A DNA stretch of 64,000 nt from Galdieria sulphuraria. Its lineage: Eukaryota > Rhodophyta > Bangiophyceae > Galdieriales > Galdieriaceae. The DNA lies in assembly GCF_000341285.1 (NCBI RefSeq), contig NW_005178452.1, positions 113,435 to 177,434 on the forward strand, in the 5' to 3' direction. Both the position numbers and the translations under genes were made by a program. Of the stretch, positions 21,440-31,201 are shown in pieces. The notes under the pieces are model-generated. The model searched no databases. It was not told the origin of the DNA and was given only the letters and a program-made list of their open reading frames with translations. Every line of letters starts with the position of its first letter. Positions within the stretch are counted from its first letter, which is position 1.

Positions 21440-22362
21440 ATGGCAACTTTCAGTGACTTTGAAGACCAAGAGACGTACTGGAACACCGCAGTCGCAATTG
21501 TTCAAGAAGCAGGAAATAGACTTTCTTCGGAAGCGTTTTCACTCAAAAGCAGTCGAGAGTTCTGGGTGAAAACGAACGAAGCAGATTTGGTGTCAGCTAC
21601 AGATATTTCGATACAAGAATATATTTTCGGTTGCCTACGTGAAAGCTTTCCGGAACACTCGCTTTTTGGAGAAGAAAACGCTGGTGCAAGTGAAAACTGG
21701 AGGCAGCTGTTGGATCACGGCGTTGTTTGGGTTTTGGATCCTGGTAGGCTGTGTTTCGAATATTTTATTTGAATAATTTTTTGTATTTAGTGGATGGAAC
21801 AACCAATTGGATTCACAAATTTCCTTTTGTTTGTATTTCGCTTGCTCTTGTCGTGGAAGGTATCGTCCAGGTTGCAGTTGTGTACGATGTTCATCGAAAG
21901 AAACTGTTTCATGCTTGTCGAGGAAGGGGAGCTTTTTGTGACGAGAAGAACCTAAACGTGTCGACAATAAAACGTTTGAAAGAGGCACTTGTCATCACAG
22001 AGTTTGGTTATGTTCGTGATGAGAACGGTCTATCCAACATCTTACAAGTTCTGCACGAGTTGTTGCTTTATGGTATACACGGTATTCGACAGACAGGGTG
22101 TGGAGTGTTAGATTTGTGTCTACTTGCTAGTGGACAAGTGGATGCTCTGTATGTAGGAATTGGTGGTGAAGGTTGGAAGCCTTGGGATTATGCTGCAGGC
22201 TACTTGATTGTGAAGGAAGCAGGAGGTACCGTATACAGTCTAAATGATGAAGAATTCCACTTGTGTTCAACAAGTATCGTATGTGCATGTTCAACATCGT
22301 TGGCTTTAGAGCTTAAAAAAATCCTCCTTCAAACGAAAACTAGTAAAATTTACACAAAATAA
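21440..22362 (+). CDS. Inositol monophosphatase family protein, 291 aa
   Basis: Mg2+-dependent, Li+-sensitive phosphatase family; likely substrates are inositol 1-phosphate, histidinol phosphate or galactose 1-phosphate. Exons are 21440-21743 and 21791-22362, with a 47-nt intron. The metal-binding motifs are all present: the glutamates of FGEENAG, the split motif D-P-V-D-G-T-T-N-W joined exactly across the intron, and WKPWDYAAGYLIVKEAGG near the C-terminus. The start is the ATG at 21440. It is convergent with squalene epoxidase (49 bases apart) and lies about 1.7 kb from the inositol-phosphate synthase gene, which makes the classical inositol pathway (INO1 then IMPase) a reasonable assignment. 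Confidence 0.9.
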
Positions 22363-22411
22363 GAATGGAAAGTCGATCACGTATCTTCTCGACAAAAACC
22401 ACGCAAGCCAA

Positions 22412-23992
22412 CTAGATATGGGAAATTGGAATCTTGCTTAGGAACGTGACATTTTCATCATCAATAAGAGGCTTCACAATGTTGAATGCATGTCTGAAGA
22501 GACACCAACTTGCTCTGATACGTCCCATGTTGGGAAAATACTTCAACTGTCTTCCGCAACCATACAAGGCAACGGCAAAGAAATGTGTTAAAAGTAAGTA
22601 GGGACTGGACTGTAAACCACCCAACATGGAGACTGGGTCTGTAGCAAACCTTCCTCCTTTTGCTAAATAATCGAAGCAAGCTGAACGCATCTCATCTGAT
22701 TCTTCACTACCCGTGGCACAAAATACACCGTATAAGGCATTAGCCAAAATATTGATTGTGGAACAATATTTTCTTCTTTCTCGATAAAATTCTCGTAGAG
22801 CTCTATCGACAGAATCCCATTCACCAAAGTCAGGCAGAGGTGATAATAACTGATTGAGTAAAACTATATCTGAAAGTGCTACTGTCATTCCACCCCCAGT
22901 TAAAGGGTGTCTCATATTAAAAGAATCTCCGAGAAGAATAACTCCTGGCAAAGAAGCAGGTCTGGCAGGCATTACCCTATTAGGCATCATTTTGTATTTT
23001 CCCTTTGATACTGATACCAAAAATGCCTCTTTTAATTCATCTGGTAATTGAGGAGCCACTACATCACGCATATACGATTCGGTGGTCCAACTACCTCCTT
23101 CTTGTTGCATAAACTTGCTAGGAATATCAACCAAACAACGTGTCTCTGTGGATGAAATTGGATAAAACAACACGGGGGCCGGATCCCCTAGAATAACGTG
23201 GCCAAAGTTTGGATATGGCAACGAACAATTTTCAAGTACCAAACCAACAAAATATGAAAACACTTTAAACTCTGCAGCCTTGTTAACTCTGCTTCTGAAA
23301 CGACTGAAGCAACCATCACAAACTATCGTCAAAGGTGCTTGTGCATTCACGAAATCACCTTGCTTGTTTTTATACTTGACTCCAGTTACTACAACGTTCG
23401 AAAAACTGTCTTCAACACCTGTCAATTCCGTTTCCGTCTCGAGATTCGTACTCGTGTTTTTCATAATAAGGTCACACACGTTTCCTTGAACAAGCGTGAC
23501 AAGTTTCTCTCGAATAGCCAAATTGCGCAGCTTTTGGACAAATCTTCCATTATGAAAGCTTCTTCCTACGCACATATTTTCGGAAAAGGAAGCGGCCTCT
23601 TCTTCTTGCTGGGCTGTCAACGCTTGTTGTTCTCTTGGCAAATAATACACTTTTGTTCTCTTATCACGCAAGAAAATACCGTATCCAAATACACTCTGAG
23701 CATCTATATCTTTTAAAGACTCTTCTAGACCAAGTTCAACTAATTTCCGACAACCTCCGGGCTGAAGCAGTTCTCCCACTATTCTATCTGGCTCTTGGAG
23801 ATCACGTTCTACACATAGCACTCTCTTACCATTTCTGCCCAAAACTGTAGCTAAAGAAGCTCCTGCTACTCCTGCTCCCACAACTATGACGTCAAAGTCT
23901 TGCATCCGAGAAACTTGGTATAGGAATCGTACCACCACCCACCAACCAACCAATGCAAATTGAATTGTTACAATTGATAAGGAAGATGCCAT
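22412..23992 (-). CDS. SQE: Squalene monooxygenase (squalene epoxidase), 526 aa, intronless
   Basis: ER-membrane flavoenzyme converting squalene to 2,3-oxidosqualene, the first oxygenation of sterol synthesis. It starts MASSLSIVTIQFALVGWWVV, an N-terminal membrane helix, then FAD-binding VIVVGAGVAGASLATVLGRN and RIVGELLQPGG, the conserved LVIVCDGCFSRFR-like segment (TIVCDGCFSRFRSRVN), the second FAD motif GVILLGDSFNMRHPLTGGGM and a C-terminal hydrophobic region (LLTHFFAVALYGCG). All features of the ERG1/SQE family are in place and the length is typical. It is on the minus strand upstream of nothing obviously co-regulated; INO1 begins its 3' end 67 bases upstream of the start. Confidence 0.95.
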   Translation of the reverse strand: MASSLSIVTIQFALVGWWVVVRFLYQVSRMQDFDVIVVGAGVAGASLATVLGRNGKRVLCVERDLQEPDRIVGELLQPGGCRKLVELGLEESLKDIDAQSVFGYGIFLRDKRTKVYYLPREQQALTAQQEEEAASFSENMCVGRSFHNGRFVQKLRNLAIREKLVTLVQGNVCDLIMKNTSTNLETETELTGVEDSFSNVVVTGVKYKNKQGDFVNAQAPLTIVCDGCFSRFRSRVNKAAEFKVFSYFVGLVLENCSLPYPNFGHVILGDPAPVLFYPISSTETRCLVDIPSKFMQQEGGSWTTESYMRDVVAPQLPDELKEAFLVSVSKGKYKMMPNRVMPARPASLPGVILLGDSFNMRHPLTGGGMTVALSDIVLLNQLLSPLPDFGEWDSVDRALREFYRERRKYCSTINILANALYGVFCATGSEESDEMRSACFDYLAKGGRFATDPVSMLGGLQSSPYLLLTHFFAVALYGCGRQLKYFPNMGRIRASWCLFRHAFNIVKPLIDDENVTFLSKIPISHI

Positions 23993-24059
23993 ACTCGCTT
24001 AGCCCAGCAAATGAAAAGTAGGTAAGAATCATTTATAACAGATGATATCCAAGAACAAC

Positions 24060-25816
24060 TCAAACGGAATAACCCTGTAAATATTCTTCATCTATTCTCT
24101 TACAAGGAAACTTTGTTTCCAAAAACAAGTTATCTTCTCCATTTAAGCCTACAAGTGCACGAAATAAATTTTCAATACAAGCTCTTTGTCTTTGCAACGC
24201 ATTCACAAGTGGTTCCCCTACAGGAGTGCGTGGAATCTTCATATAGAAAGATAGTGCACTCAAAACAGGATGCATTGGGGCAAAGTCTTTCATTTGAGAC
24301 GTTCGATAAGAAACTCGATGAAACAATTCGATGAATATGGCCAAATCAATAATAAGTGGAGCGCACAAGGCAGAGTCCAAGCAGTTATTGTACATTACTG
24401 TTCGATAGGGACAATTCATAAACGTTCTAGTCACATACTCGGAAACATCACTTTTCGAATCTCCATAAGAAGATACGTATCTTACAACCACTACATGATC
24501 TGGCATCTCATCTTTCTCGTAAAGCGTTCCATTGGAGCTTACAATATCTTCGATAACTCTACTTTTTGCGGCTGACTTTGGTTTCCACATTTCTCCATCT
24601 GTTAGCTGGAACATATCATTATTTCCCAAATGATTATACGTCACCATCGACTCAACCTAAACTGAAGTTCAACGTCCAAACTATCAAAAAGCAAAAGCTA
24701 AGTATTCACCTTCATTCCACTACCAACCAAATAATCCACAAGCACAGACTTCATCTTTGTCTGTCCTGACTTAAAGTCATCTCCAACAATAAAAACTTGA
24801 TTCTCTTCAGCTAATTGAATGCAACCGCGTACGAACGTATTCTGTGGACTCCCATTCACATATGGACAACCTTCCAGAATACTAGCAACCGCATACAAAG
24901 TAGAAGGGGAAACCTAAGCCAAAAAATATTAAATGGCCATTGAGTCTTATCATGAAGAGAAAAGAATGTCTTTCACTCGACATACCTCCTTATGATTGGA
25001 CGAGATAGCCTTTAAAAGACTCTCTGCAGTGTCGTTCACTCCAGCGAGCTCCACACTGTAACGTTCAGAATTGGCAGTCCAAACTACTACGACGAAATCT
25101 AAATTGTGTAGCTGTTTAAACTTTCGGATGTCTTGTCGAATAATCTCCACTTGTCGTGCCTTGTTTTTCGTCTCTATCACGTTGTCAGCACGTGGCAGTT
25201 GATTTTCTGCAATAAACTCCTCATCGAATATTCCTGGAAGAGGTTTCATACTTTCCAACAGTGGTCGAAGCTTTCTCTTCAAGTCTGGTTCTAATATCTG
25301 CGCTCGATCCAATGCTTCTGCCAGATTGAGACTAGAAATATCCCAACCACCCAAAACGATGTCCTTTGGCTCGACAAGTGGCAATAAACTCTTGAATGGA
25401 ACAAAAACATCAGTTCCATCACTACTTATTCCCAGTCTAAGTGTTCCATGCTGAGATAAAGAGCCAAACAGATTTGGCTTCTCCATGCCTTTAGAAGTTT
25501 CCCAACTTATACCTTCCTTGTTGGCAACAATTCCTGCAGTGACCGTAGATCCGTTATTACCGCCCCAACCAACTTGCATTATCCCCAACTTGCTAGGTTT
25601 CAGTTTGGTACAAAACTCATAAAGCAGTTCTTTAGGTATCGCCTCCACACTTCCATCTGGAAGAGTCTGAACCAAAGTTCTTTGAAACTTCAGACTAGAC
25701 CGCACTTCATTCTCGAAGTATGAAACATGCGGACCCGAAACTTTGCAATTCTTCTGTTTCGTAACGGTAGAAGCGCTATGGTGCGAAAGAGCTCTCCAGG
25801 CATCGTTATCTGTCAT
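24060..25816 (-). CDS. INO1: myo-Inositol-1-phosphate synthase, 543 aa
   Basis: NAD-dependent lyase that converts glucose 6-phosphate to inositol 3-phosphate, the first step of inositol synthesis. Exons on the minus strand are 25816-24986, 24913-24710 and 24656-24060; introns are 72 and 53 nt. Signatures: [20 protein letters not shown] (NAD site), [65 protein letters not shown] and YNHLGNNDM spanning exons 2-3, then [15 protein letters not shown]. The ATG at 25816 ([10 protein letters not shown]) is the first in frame. The stop of the sugar-phosphate cyclase gene lies only 63 bases upstream on the same strand. Confidence 0.95.
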
Positions 25817-25879
25817 TGCCAAACGTAAAAATGCGTCCTTTCTCTCGATGTCTATTAGACGATCAAACAGTTCACTTTA

Positions 25880-27238
25880 TTACTTCAAGTTGTGCAGTTG
25901 ATTCAATTCCTTAACACATTCTTCAAGTTCAGAATAGCTTACATCATTCACAAAAATACAGGAACCGATACCATTCAATAAAGGCAGTCTTTGTTTTCCA
26001 TGTCGGTGTTCCAAAGCATCCTCTAAACCTCTCCATAATACTTGCGGAACACAAAGAGCATCTATGGTTGGTAACCCCAACTTTTTCATAGCATAAAAAA
26101 TACGATCACGTTCTTCACTGGAAATAAGTCTTCGCTTGTAAGACAAAATAACACAAAAGAATCCATCAATATTCACCGCCTCTCCATGAAGTAAAGCAGG
26201 CTCCGCTTCCATCTCAATAATCTGCAATACAAGCAATGAGAAGAATGCAATTCAAACAAGAAAATACATTACCTTGCTAAAAGTATGGCCAAAATCAGTG
26301 CTTCGTTCCAACTTGTATTCCCATAGATTGGGACCAAGTTCTTCCAACATAAATTGTACCGAAAGTTCTATGACTCGATCTGCAACATCACTAAGTCGAC
26401 CTTGGAAGCCTTCCATTATCAACTGCTGTCCATATTGTTCCAATAATGAAAAAAGTTCTGATGAACAAACAAGTGCCAACTTCATCATTTCTCCCAAACC
26501 ATTAATAATATTTCGACGATCCTGAGTAGCTATAAATCTCTTATCAAGAAACGCAGCGCACGGAGCATAAAAAGCACCCATTCGGTTCTTTAGTCTTCCT
26601 AGTTCACTTGAGACATAATCAACTCCAGTTTTTACTCCGACTGAAGCATCGATGATGGCTAAAAGAGTAGTTGGAACGCGAATATAAGGAACACCTCTCC
26701 TAAGATAGAAGCTAATGAGTCAACAGAATATAATAATACCAACGCAACTGATCAACTACCGATAACAACTCGCTGCAAAGCCAACAATATCCAACACTAC
26801 TCCTCCTCCAATAGCTAAAATGGGTTCTCTTCTATGCAAGCCGTATTTGCAAAGTTCAAAGAGTACTTTATCCACGGCCTCAAAAACTTTATTCTCCTCT
26901 CCTCCAGGTAATACAACGAAGTGCGTTTCCACACGATGAGCCTTGAAATACTGTGATATCTCGTGACCATAAAGTCGCTGAACTTGTTCATCAACGACAA
27001 TAAATCTTCTTCGATAATCCCTATCTGGCAAATATCGAGTGGCTAAAGTATCATTGGCAGGATTCAGTATACCGTCATGTATTTCCACAGTGTACTCAAC
27101 AGGTAGCTCAAAATAATTGGTCCAAGCTTTCTGACAAGAACCAAACGCTGGCTTCACAAAAACATTATGAGGTGCTCGATTCAAAGGAATACCGCGTCGG
27201 TTAAAACTTATTTGAGACGAAGGCAGGCTTGTTTCCAT
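25880..27238 (-). CDS. Sugar-phosphate cyclase of the EEVS/DDGS (dehydroquinate synthase-like) type, 415 aa
   Basis: Exons on the minus strand are 27238-26760, 26699-26273 and 26221-25880; introns are 60 and 51 nt. The fold is that of 3-dehydroquinate synthase: NAD site GGGVVLDIVGFAASCYRRGV, IRVPTTLLAIIDASVGVKTG, LKNRMGAFYAP, GLGEMMKLALV, and zinc ligands in TDFGHTFSKIIEM and LLHGEAVNID. The CYRRGVPYIRVPTTL and HGEAVNID wording is that of sedoheptulose-7-phosphate cyclases (2-epi-5-epi-valiolone synthase, EEVS, or demethyl-4-deoxygadusol synthase, DDGS), not of shikimate-pathway enzymes. These make C7 cyclitols or gadusol/mycosporine precursors. GVKTGV points to EEVS rather than DDGS, as a judgement from memory. 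It sits directly upstream of INO1 and divergent from mL53 (95 bases between starts). Confidence 0.85.
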
Positions 27239-27333
27239 ACAACGGCAATGCTCCGACGATGATGAATCTCTCCCACTTAAAATACCATTTGGAATTGGTT
27301 GGCTTTTGACTTTTGGTTTTGGATCCTATTCCT

Positions 27334-27840
27334 ATGAAATTTCGACCACTTAGTAAACTGCAGAAGACTCTTGCCCAATATAGGAAACCAGAAATATTGT
27401 TTCGTCCAATTTCTAAAGCAACAGTAAGTTTTGATCCATTCGATAGTAACTCTGCGTCAACAAGGTAGTTGGTTTTCTACTTGTTCGTAGATTTGTTGTA
27501 TGTTGACACTTTTTTACCAACTTAAGGGAATTTTTGTTCCATTTGAGATCACGCAAAGTAGAGAAGCAGCTTCCAAACTTGTTAACTGAAGTGAAATTGT
27601 ATGAGAAAGGAGAAAGTCCCAGTGTGAAGTTAGAGTATGGTTAGTGTTGTTCAAACAAGTCTTTGAGTATAGTTCTTATGCCACCTAGTCGATGGTACTG
27701 AACAGCATTTGGTTACAAGTTCTATGTCGCTATCTGATATTATTTCTGCTATCGAGCAAGAGTCCAGATGGAAGGGTGAAAGTATCAAAACTCCTAGTCA
27801 GTTGATTATGGAGAGAAGAAAGCGTTCCACAAGTTCCTAA
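27334..27840 (+). CDS. Mitochondrial large-subunit ribosomal protein mL53, 131 aa
   Basis: Exons: 27334-27464, 27527-27639 and 27689-27840; introns are 62 and 49 nt. The protein starts MKFRPLSKLQKTLAQYRKPE and contains the thioredoxin-like L51/S25 fold of mL53: SKATVSFDPFDSNSASTREF (compare human VRVQFCPFEKNVESTRTF), LLTEVKLYEKGESPSVKLEY, DGTEQHLVTSSMSLSDII and a C-terminal helix rich in Arg/Lys. Both splice joints are fixed by the family pattern (A-S-T-R|E-F and L-E-Y|V-D-G). Small mitoribosomal proteins of this kind are easily missed. The gene is convergent with the GET2-like gene, 73 bases away. Confidence 0.78.
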
Positions 27841-27913
27841 AAGATTATTCAACTCATTATGTGGTGAGAAAGGAGCGAATATGTGCGTTTTGAATATTTT
27901 ATTCAAAAAAATA

Positions 27914-28627
27914 TTAAACTGTGGTACGGCTGAACCACCGCAAGTAACCTAGAAACCCAAATAAACCACATAACAAGTCCCTATACAGCAACTGTAAAAG
28001 TTTCCAAATGAAGACTAACTGTTGAAACCTCGAGTTGCGTGTTCCGGAGAAACTTGAAATAATTTTCGTAGTATTCACAGCCAGTTCTACGGCAATAAAC
28101 CAAGTAAAGAAGGAAACTGACTTGAGCGGTGTCAACCAAGTCATCCCATAAACAAGCTGAATTTTTGAAACCTCCGAAGTTGCACATAAAGTTACCGCAA
28201 GTAAGACACCCATAAATACGAAACATACAGGCCGGAATAAGTTCTCATCTTTAGAAGAACCCAACAAGCCAAACGCCTCTGAGGCACGCCGAATTATAGA
28301 AAAACGGTCTAGCGTTCTTTGCACATTGGAAGTGTGCGGAACAGCTGAAACATCACTTTGCGAAGAACACTTTTTCTGTTCCCATGGAACCTTCCCATCG
28401 TTTGCAATTGCATCTTTCACATCTTGTTGCGTTGCTTTTGTCACAGTCGACTCTTCAGACAAGTTTTCCTTATCTTCGAAAGGGGTGACGGGAGATGAAG
28501 TTTCCTTTTCGACATTGTGTGCTTTGTCTTCACTCACAAGGGCAGAACCGCTAGCTAGTTTAAGACGTTGTGAGCTACTATTAAGTATTCTACGTCTTCG
28601 TTCTACTGCTCTTTCTGAGGCACTCAT
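27914..28627 (-). CDS. GET2/CAML-like ER membrane protein, 237 aa
   Basis: The ATG at 28627 starts MSASERAVERRRRILNSSSQ, then RLKLASG. This closely follows the N-terminus of GET2/CAMLG (x-R-R-R-K-I-L-x-N-S-x-x-R-x-x-x-I-x-G), the cytosolic arginine motif that captures GET3 carrying tail-anchored proteins. After an acidic, disordered linker come three hydrophobic segments: VCFVFMGVLLAVTLCA, SVSFFTWFIAVELAV and LLCGLFGFLGYL. That topology is what GET2/CAML receptors have at the ER. Sequence identity in this family is otherwise low, so the assignment rests on the motif and topology (inference). Its partner GET1 is not in the window. Confidence 0.65.
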   Translation of the reverse strand: MSASERAVERRRRILNSSSQRLKLASGSALVSEDKAHNVEKETSSPVTPFEDKENLSEESTVTKATQQDVKDAIANDGKVPWEQKKCSSQSDVSAVPHTSNVQRTLDRFSIIRRASEAFGLLGSSKDENLFRPVCFVFMGVLLAVTLCATSEVSKIQLVYGMTWLTPLKSVSFFTWFIAVELAVNTTKIISSFSGTRNSRFQQLVFIWKLLQLLYRDLLCGLFGFLGYLRWFSRTTV

Positions 28628-28779
28628 CACAAGTCAACTTTGCAATGTGACGAAGCAATTTGCAATCAATCAATAAGCATCAATCGATGAAATTCATATC
28701 TATCTATTGTTGCAAATTTCACAAACTCTCAAACAGGAGTTGCCAAGTTATAATATAAAAGAATACTGCAACTAGCAAC

Positions 28780-29634
28780 TCAACTAGTATCTCCAACTGA
28801 TGCTTTAAGCAATTTCCGAAAACGATGACTAGCCGTATTCGTGTATACAATTTCACCTCCATTTTCACAACTATGAAAGATGTCTTCTTCCTCTCTTAGT
28901 GCACGTTCAGAAGCTTCTTGTTCACTTAGACCTTTTTTCATCAACTCCTTGTAAAACACATCCACAGTAGACTGTCTGGTTTTCCAACGAATACGACTGT
29001 TTTGAACGACTTTCACCGTCGGACGTGAGCCTTTAAATACTTTAAAATGGTTATTATCTTGTGGCAATTCTACTTCTGAAGCAGGTCTCTTAGAATCCCT
29101 TGAACCAACGTTTTCCTTCAAGTGAGTCATTTCTAATTCCTTGTTCACGTCTGTCTCTTTTTCCTTTGTTTCCAAAACTTTTGCGCTTCCATCCTCAGAA
29201 CCCAAAGGCTTGTTTAACAAGTGACGTAATCGTTCCCGTAGAATCTAATGAGAAAAAGTAAGACACCAAAGAAAATAGTCAAAGTATTTCTCACTTTGGC
29301 GAGTGTTTCCAAGTCGTAACCGCTCCATTTCGAGTTACTTCCTGAACAACAATATAGAAAACATAAATACCACTCTACCTACAACTTACCTCTTATTTCC
29401 TCCCTTTGCCATCGTCGAATATCTTCCTCTGACCGAACAACAACTAATAGAGTCAGTAACAAACAAACAGTATACCAAAACCTGGCTCTTACTTGCGTCT
29501 TCTCCATGGGCAAACGGGCAAGAGTCACCTTTTGGGCATATACCATACTTTCCAAAATAGTCCTTACACAATTGTTGGCTATTGTTCGAAATAGACTCTT
29601 CACCTTGTTCACTGCCTTGTTCTGATGTATCCAT
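28780..29634 (-). CDS. CCCH zinc-finger protein, 235 aa
   Basis: Exons on the minus strand: 29634-29493, 29443-29390, 29341-29295 and 29244-28780; introns are 48-50 nt and all phases agree. Residues about 20-45 form one CCCH finger, CKDYFGKYGICPKGDSCPFA followed by H (C-x8-C-x5-C-x3-H type), usual in RNA-binding proteins. A second half is Lys/Glu-rich, with SRIRWKTRQSTVDVFYKELM and KKGLSEQEASERALREEEDI. A role in mRNA processing is likely by domain only; I cannot name an orthologue. It shares a 205-base divergent promoter region with the methyltransferase gene. Confidence 0.75.
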
Positions 29635-29839
29635 GTATTTCTCCGTTCACCAAATACGACTTGACGGTCCCCAATGGGAGAACGATATTTGCTCTCGTTC
29701 CAAACCTATTCTCCATTTCGATTACCTAAATGAGATATATTTGCAGCAGCTTTGAAAGAATTCATTTTGAGAAAAAATGTAAAGACAAAATTTTTCTTCG
29801 AAGCATTTTTCTTTCTGTGCTGAATGATGAAAATCCAAC

Positions 29840-30714
29840 ATGAAGCACAAGATGTGGCATTTTTATTTTGTTTTTCTTATGAAGCCTTCGTTTCGTCTTC
29901 TTGTTTTATTTTTCTTTACTGTTACTCTATTTTATATTTATTACGATGTCTTTTACGAGAGAATGCATTATCATTTTCTCAATAGAAAACTAGGTTGGTG
30001 ATATCATACCATACAACATAGCATACAGATAACCGTTCTTTCCAAAGTGGTTCCTTGAAAGACTTGAAGAGCATACATCTATTTCACAGTCAACTCACCG
30101 ACTTTGTCAACCATATTGCACCCAACGAATTAGAAGGAAACTCTGCAGATTCTCGATTACAGACGAAATGGTATTATTTCATAGCAAAAGAACTTGTCCA
30201 TAGAGAACATGCGAAAATTTGTGAAATTGGCTTCAACGCAGGTCATGCAGCTGTCACTTGGTTAAGCGCATTGCCCAATTCAACTTACATTGGTTTCGAT
30301 AAAGGAATTCACAATTATACCCAACGTTGTGTGAACTACTTAAAGAGACACTTTGGTGAACATCGAATAGAATTATATTATGGTTCATCGGAGACGACTG
30401 TTTGGGAATATGCCAATCAACATCCTTGGATGCATTGTGATATTTTTCATGTCGATGGTCAACATTATGGTGAACTTCCTTTTCAAGATATTGCGAATTC
30501 CAAAAGAATGGTAGTATCTGGCTCTATCGTTATTGTAGACGATGCTGTTTTAAGAGGACCTTGTGAGAGACCCGGTTCGTTTTGTTACAACCCTACTCAA
30601 GCTTGGAAGCAACTGAACGCAAGTGGAATCATGTCAACTGCGGAGTGTATAAGCTTGGAACTGCCGTGGAGAGGTTTTTGTTTCGGTATTGTTCGCAGTC
30701 TAGTCACTTGTTGA
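29840..30714 (+). CDS. Type II membrane-anchored class I SAM methyltransferase, 274 aa
   Basis: Exons are 29840-29997 and 30048-30714, with a 50-nt intron. Exon 1 gives a short basic N-terminus (MKHKMWHFYFVF) and one long hydrophobic segment (RLLVLFFFTVTLFYIYYDVF), the layout of a single-pass Golgi or ER type II protein. Exon 2 holds a Rossmann methyltransferase: motif I KICEIGFNAGHAAVTWLSAL, acidic residue in TYIGFDKG, motif HCDIFHVDGQHYGELPFQDI with the carboxylate at the end of strand 4, and GSIVIVDDAVLRGP. This is the methyltransferase-24 style also seen in sugar O-methyltransferases, so glycan methylation in the secretory pathway is plausible but unproven. The joint residue (Gly-Cys-Gly) depends on a weak donor GTGATA. 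Confidence 0.72.
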
Positions 30715-30817
30715 TTTCCTATTGCAAACAAACCCACAAGTCTTTATTTGCAGAAACAATCTCTTCGAATAACTGTCCAGTTCAGTAAAAAAATTAAGTG
30801 AGAGAAAGAACAACTTT

Positions 30818-31110
30818 TCAAACTTTGGTTTCATTTTGTTCCTTTGCTTTGGATGCGGCTTGTTTCTGGCGCATAATTTCGGCATCTCTAAATATTTTGT
30901 CAGTTGAAAGTGGCATTCTTGAATATCTTCTTACCGCTCTTTTTTCAACACAGGGTTTTCTTTTTCTTCTTTGCTAGCAGTTTGCCTTTTATGCTTTTCT
31001 GCTCTCTTTTGTGCACGTTGTCGATCCACCTCACGTTGATTACCTCCTACTTGGTGTTTCAGTAAAACACGCAAAACTTTATTTTATGGTCAATGGCACT
31101 TGCTCGTCAT
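30818..31110 (-). CDS. SERF (4F5) family protein, 62 aa
   Basis: Small highly charged protein whose relatives (SERF/MOAG-4) change protein aggregation and bind nucleic acids. Exons on the minus strand: 31110-31104, 31046-30935 and 30887-30818. The product reads MTRGNQREVDRQRAQKRAEK ... KKERDAEIMRQKQ AASKAKE, matching the SERF pattern: M-T-R-G-N-Q-R at the start and R-D-A-E-I-M-R-x-K-Q near the end. Intron 1 (31103-31047) begins GC, not GT, within the sequence GCAAGT, the usual extended form of GC-AG introns, and only this choice gives the exact M-T-R-G-N-Q-R start from a 7-nt first exon. Intron 2 is a normal 47-nt GT-AG intron. Confidence 0.82.
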
Positions 31111-31201
31111 ATTGTTCAAGTTGGTGTTACAAACAATCCAAGTGTCAAGTGACGGACACACCACAAAAGACGAAACGATTAAAATGTAAATCAACTTTTC
31201 C

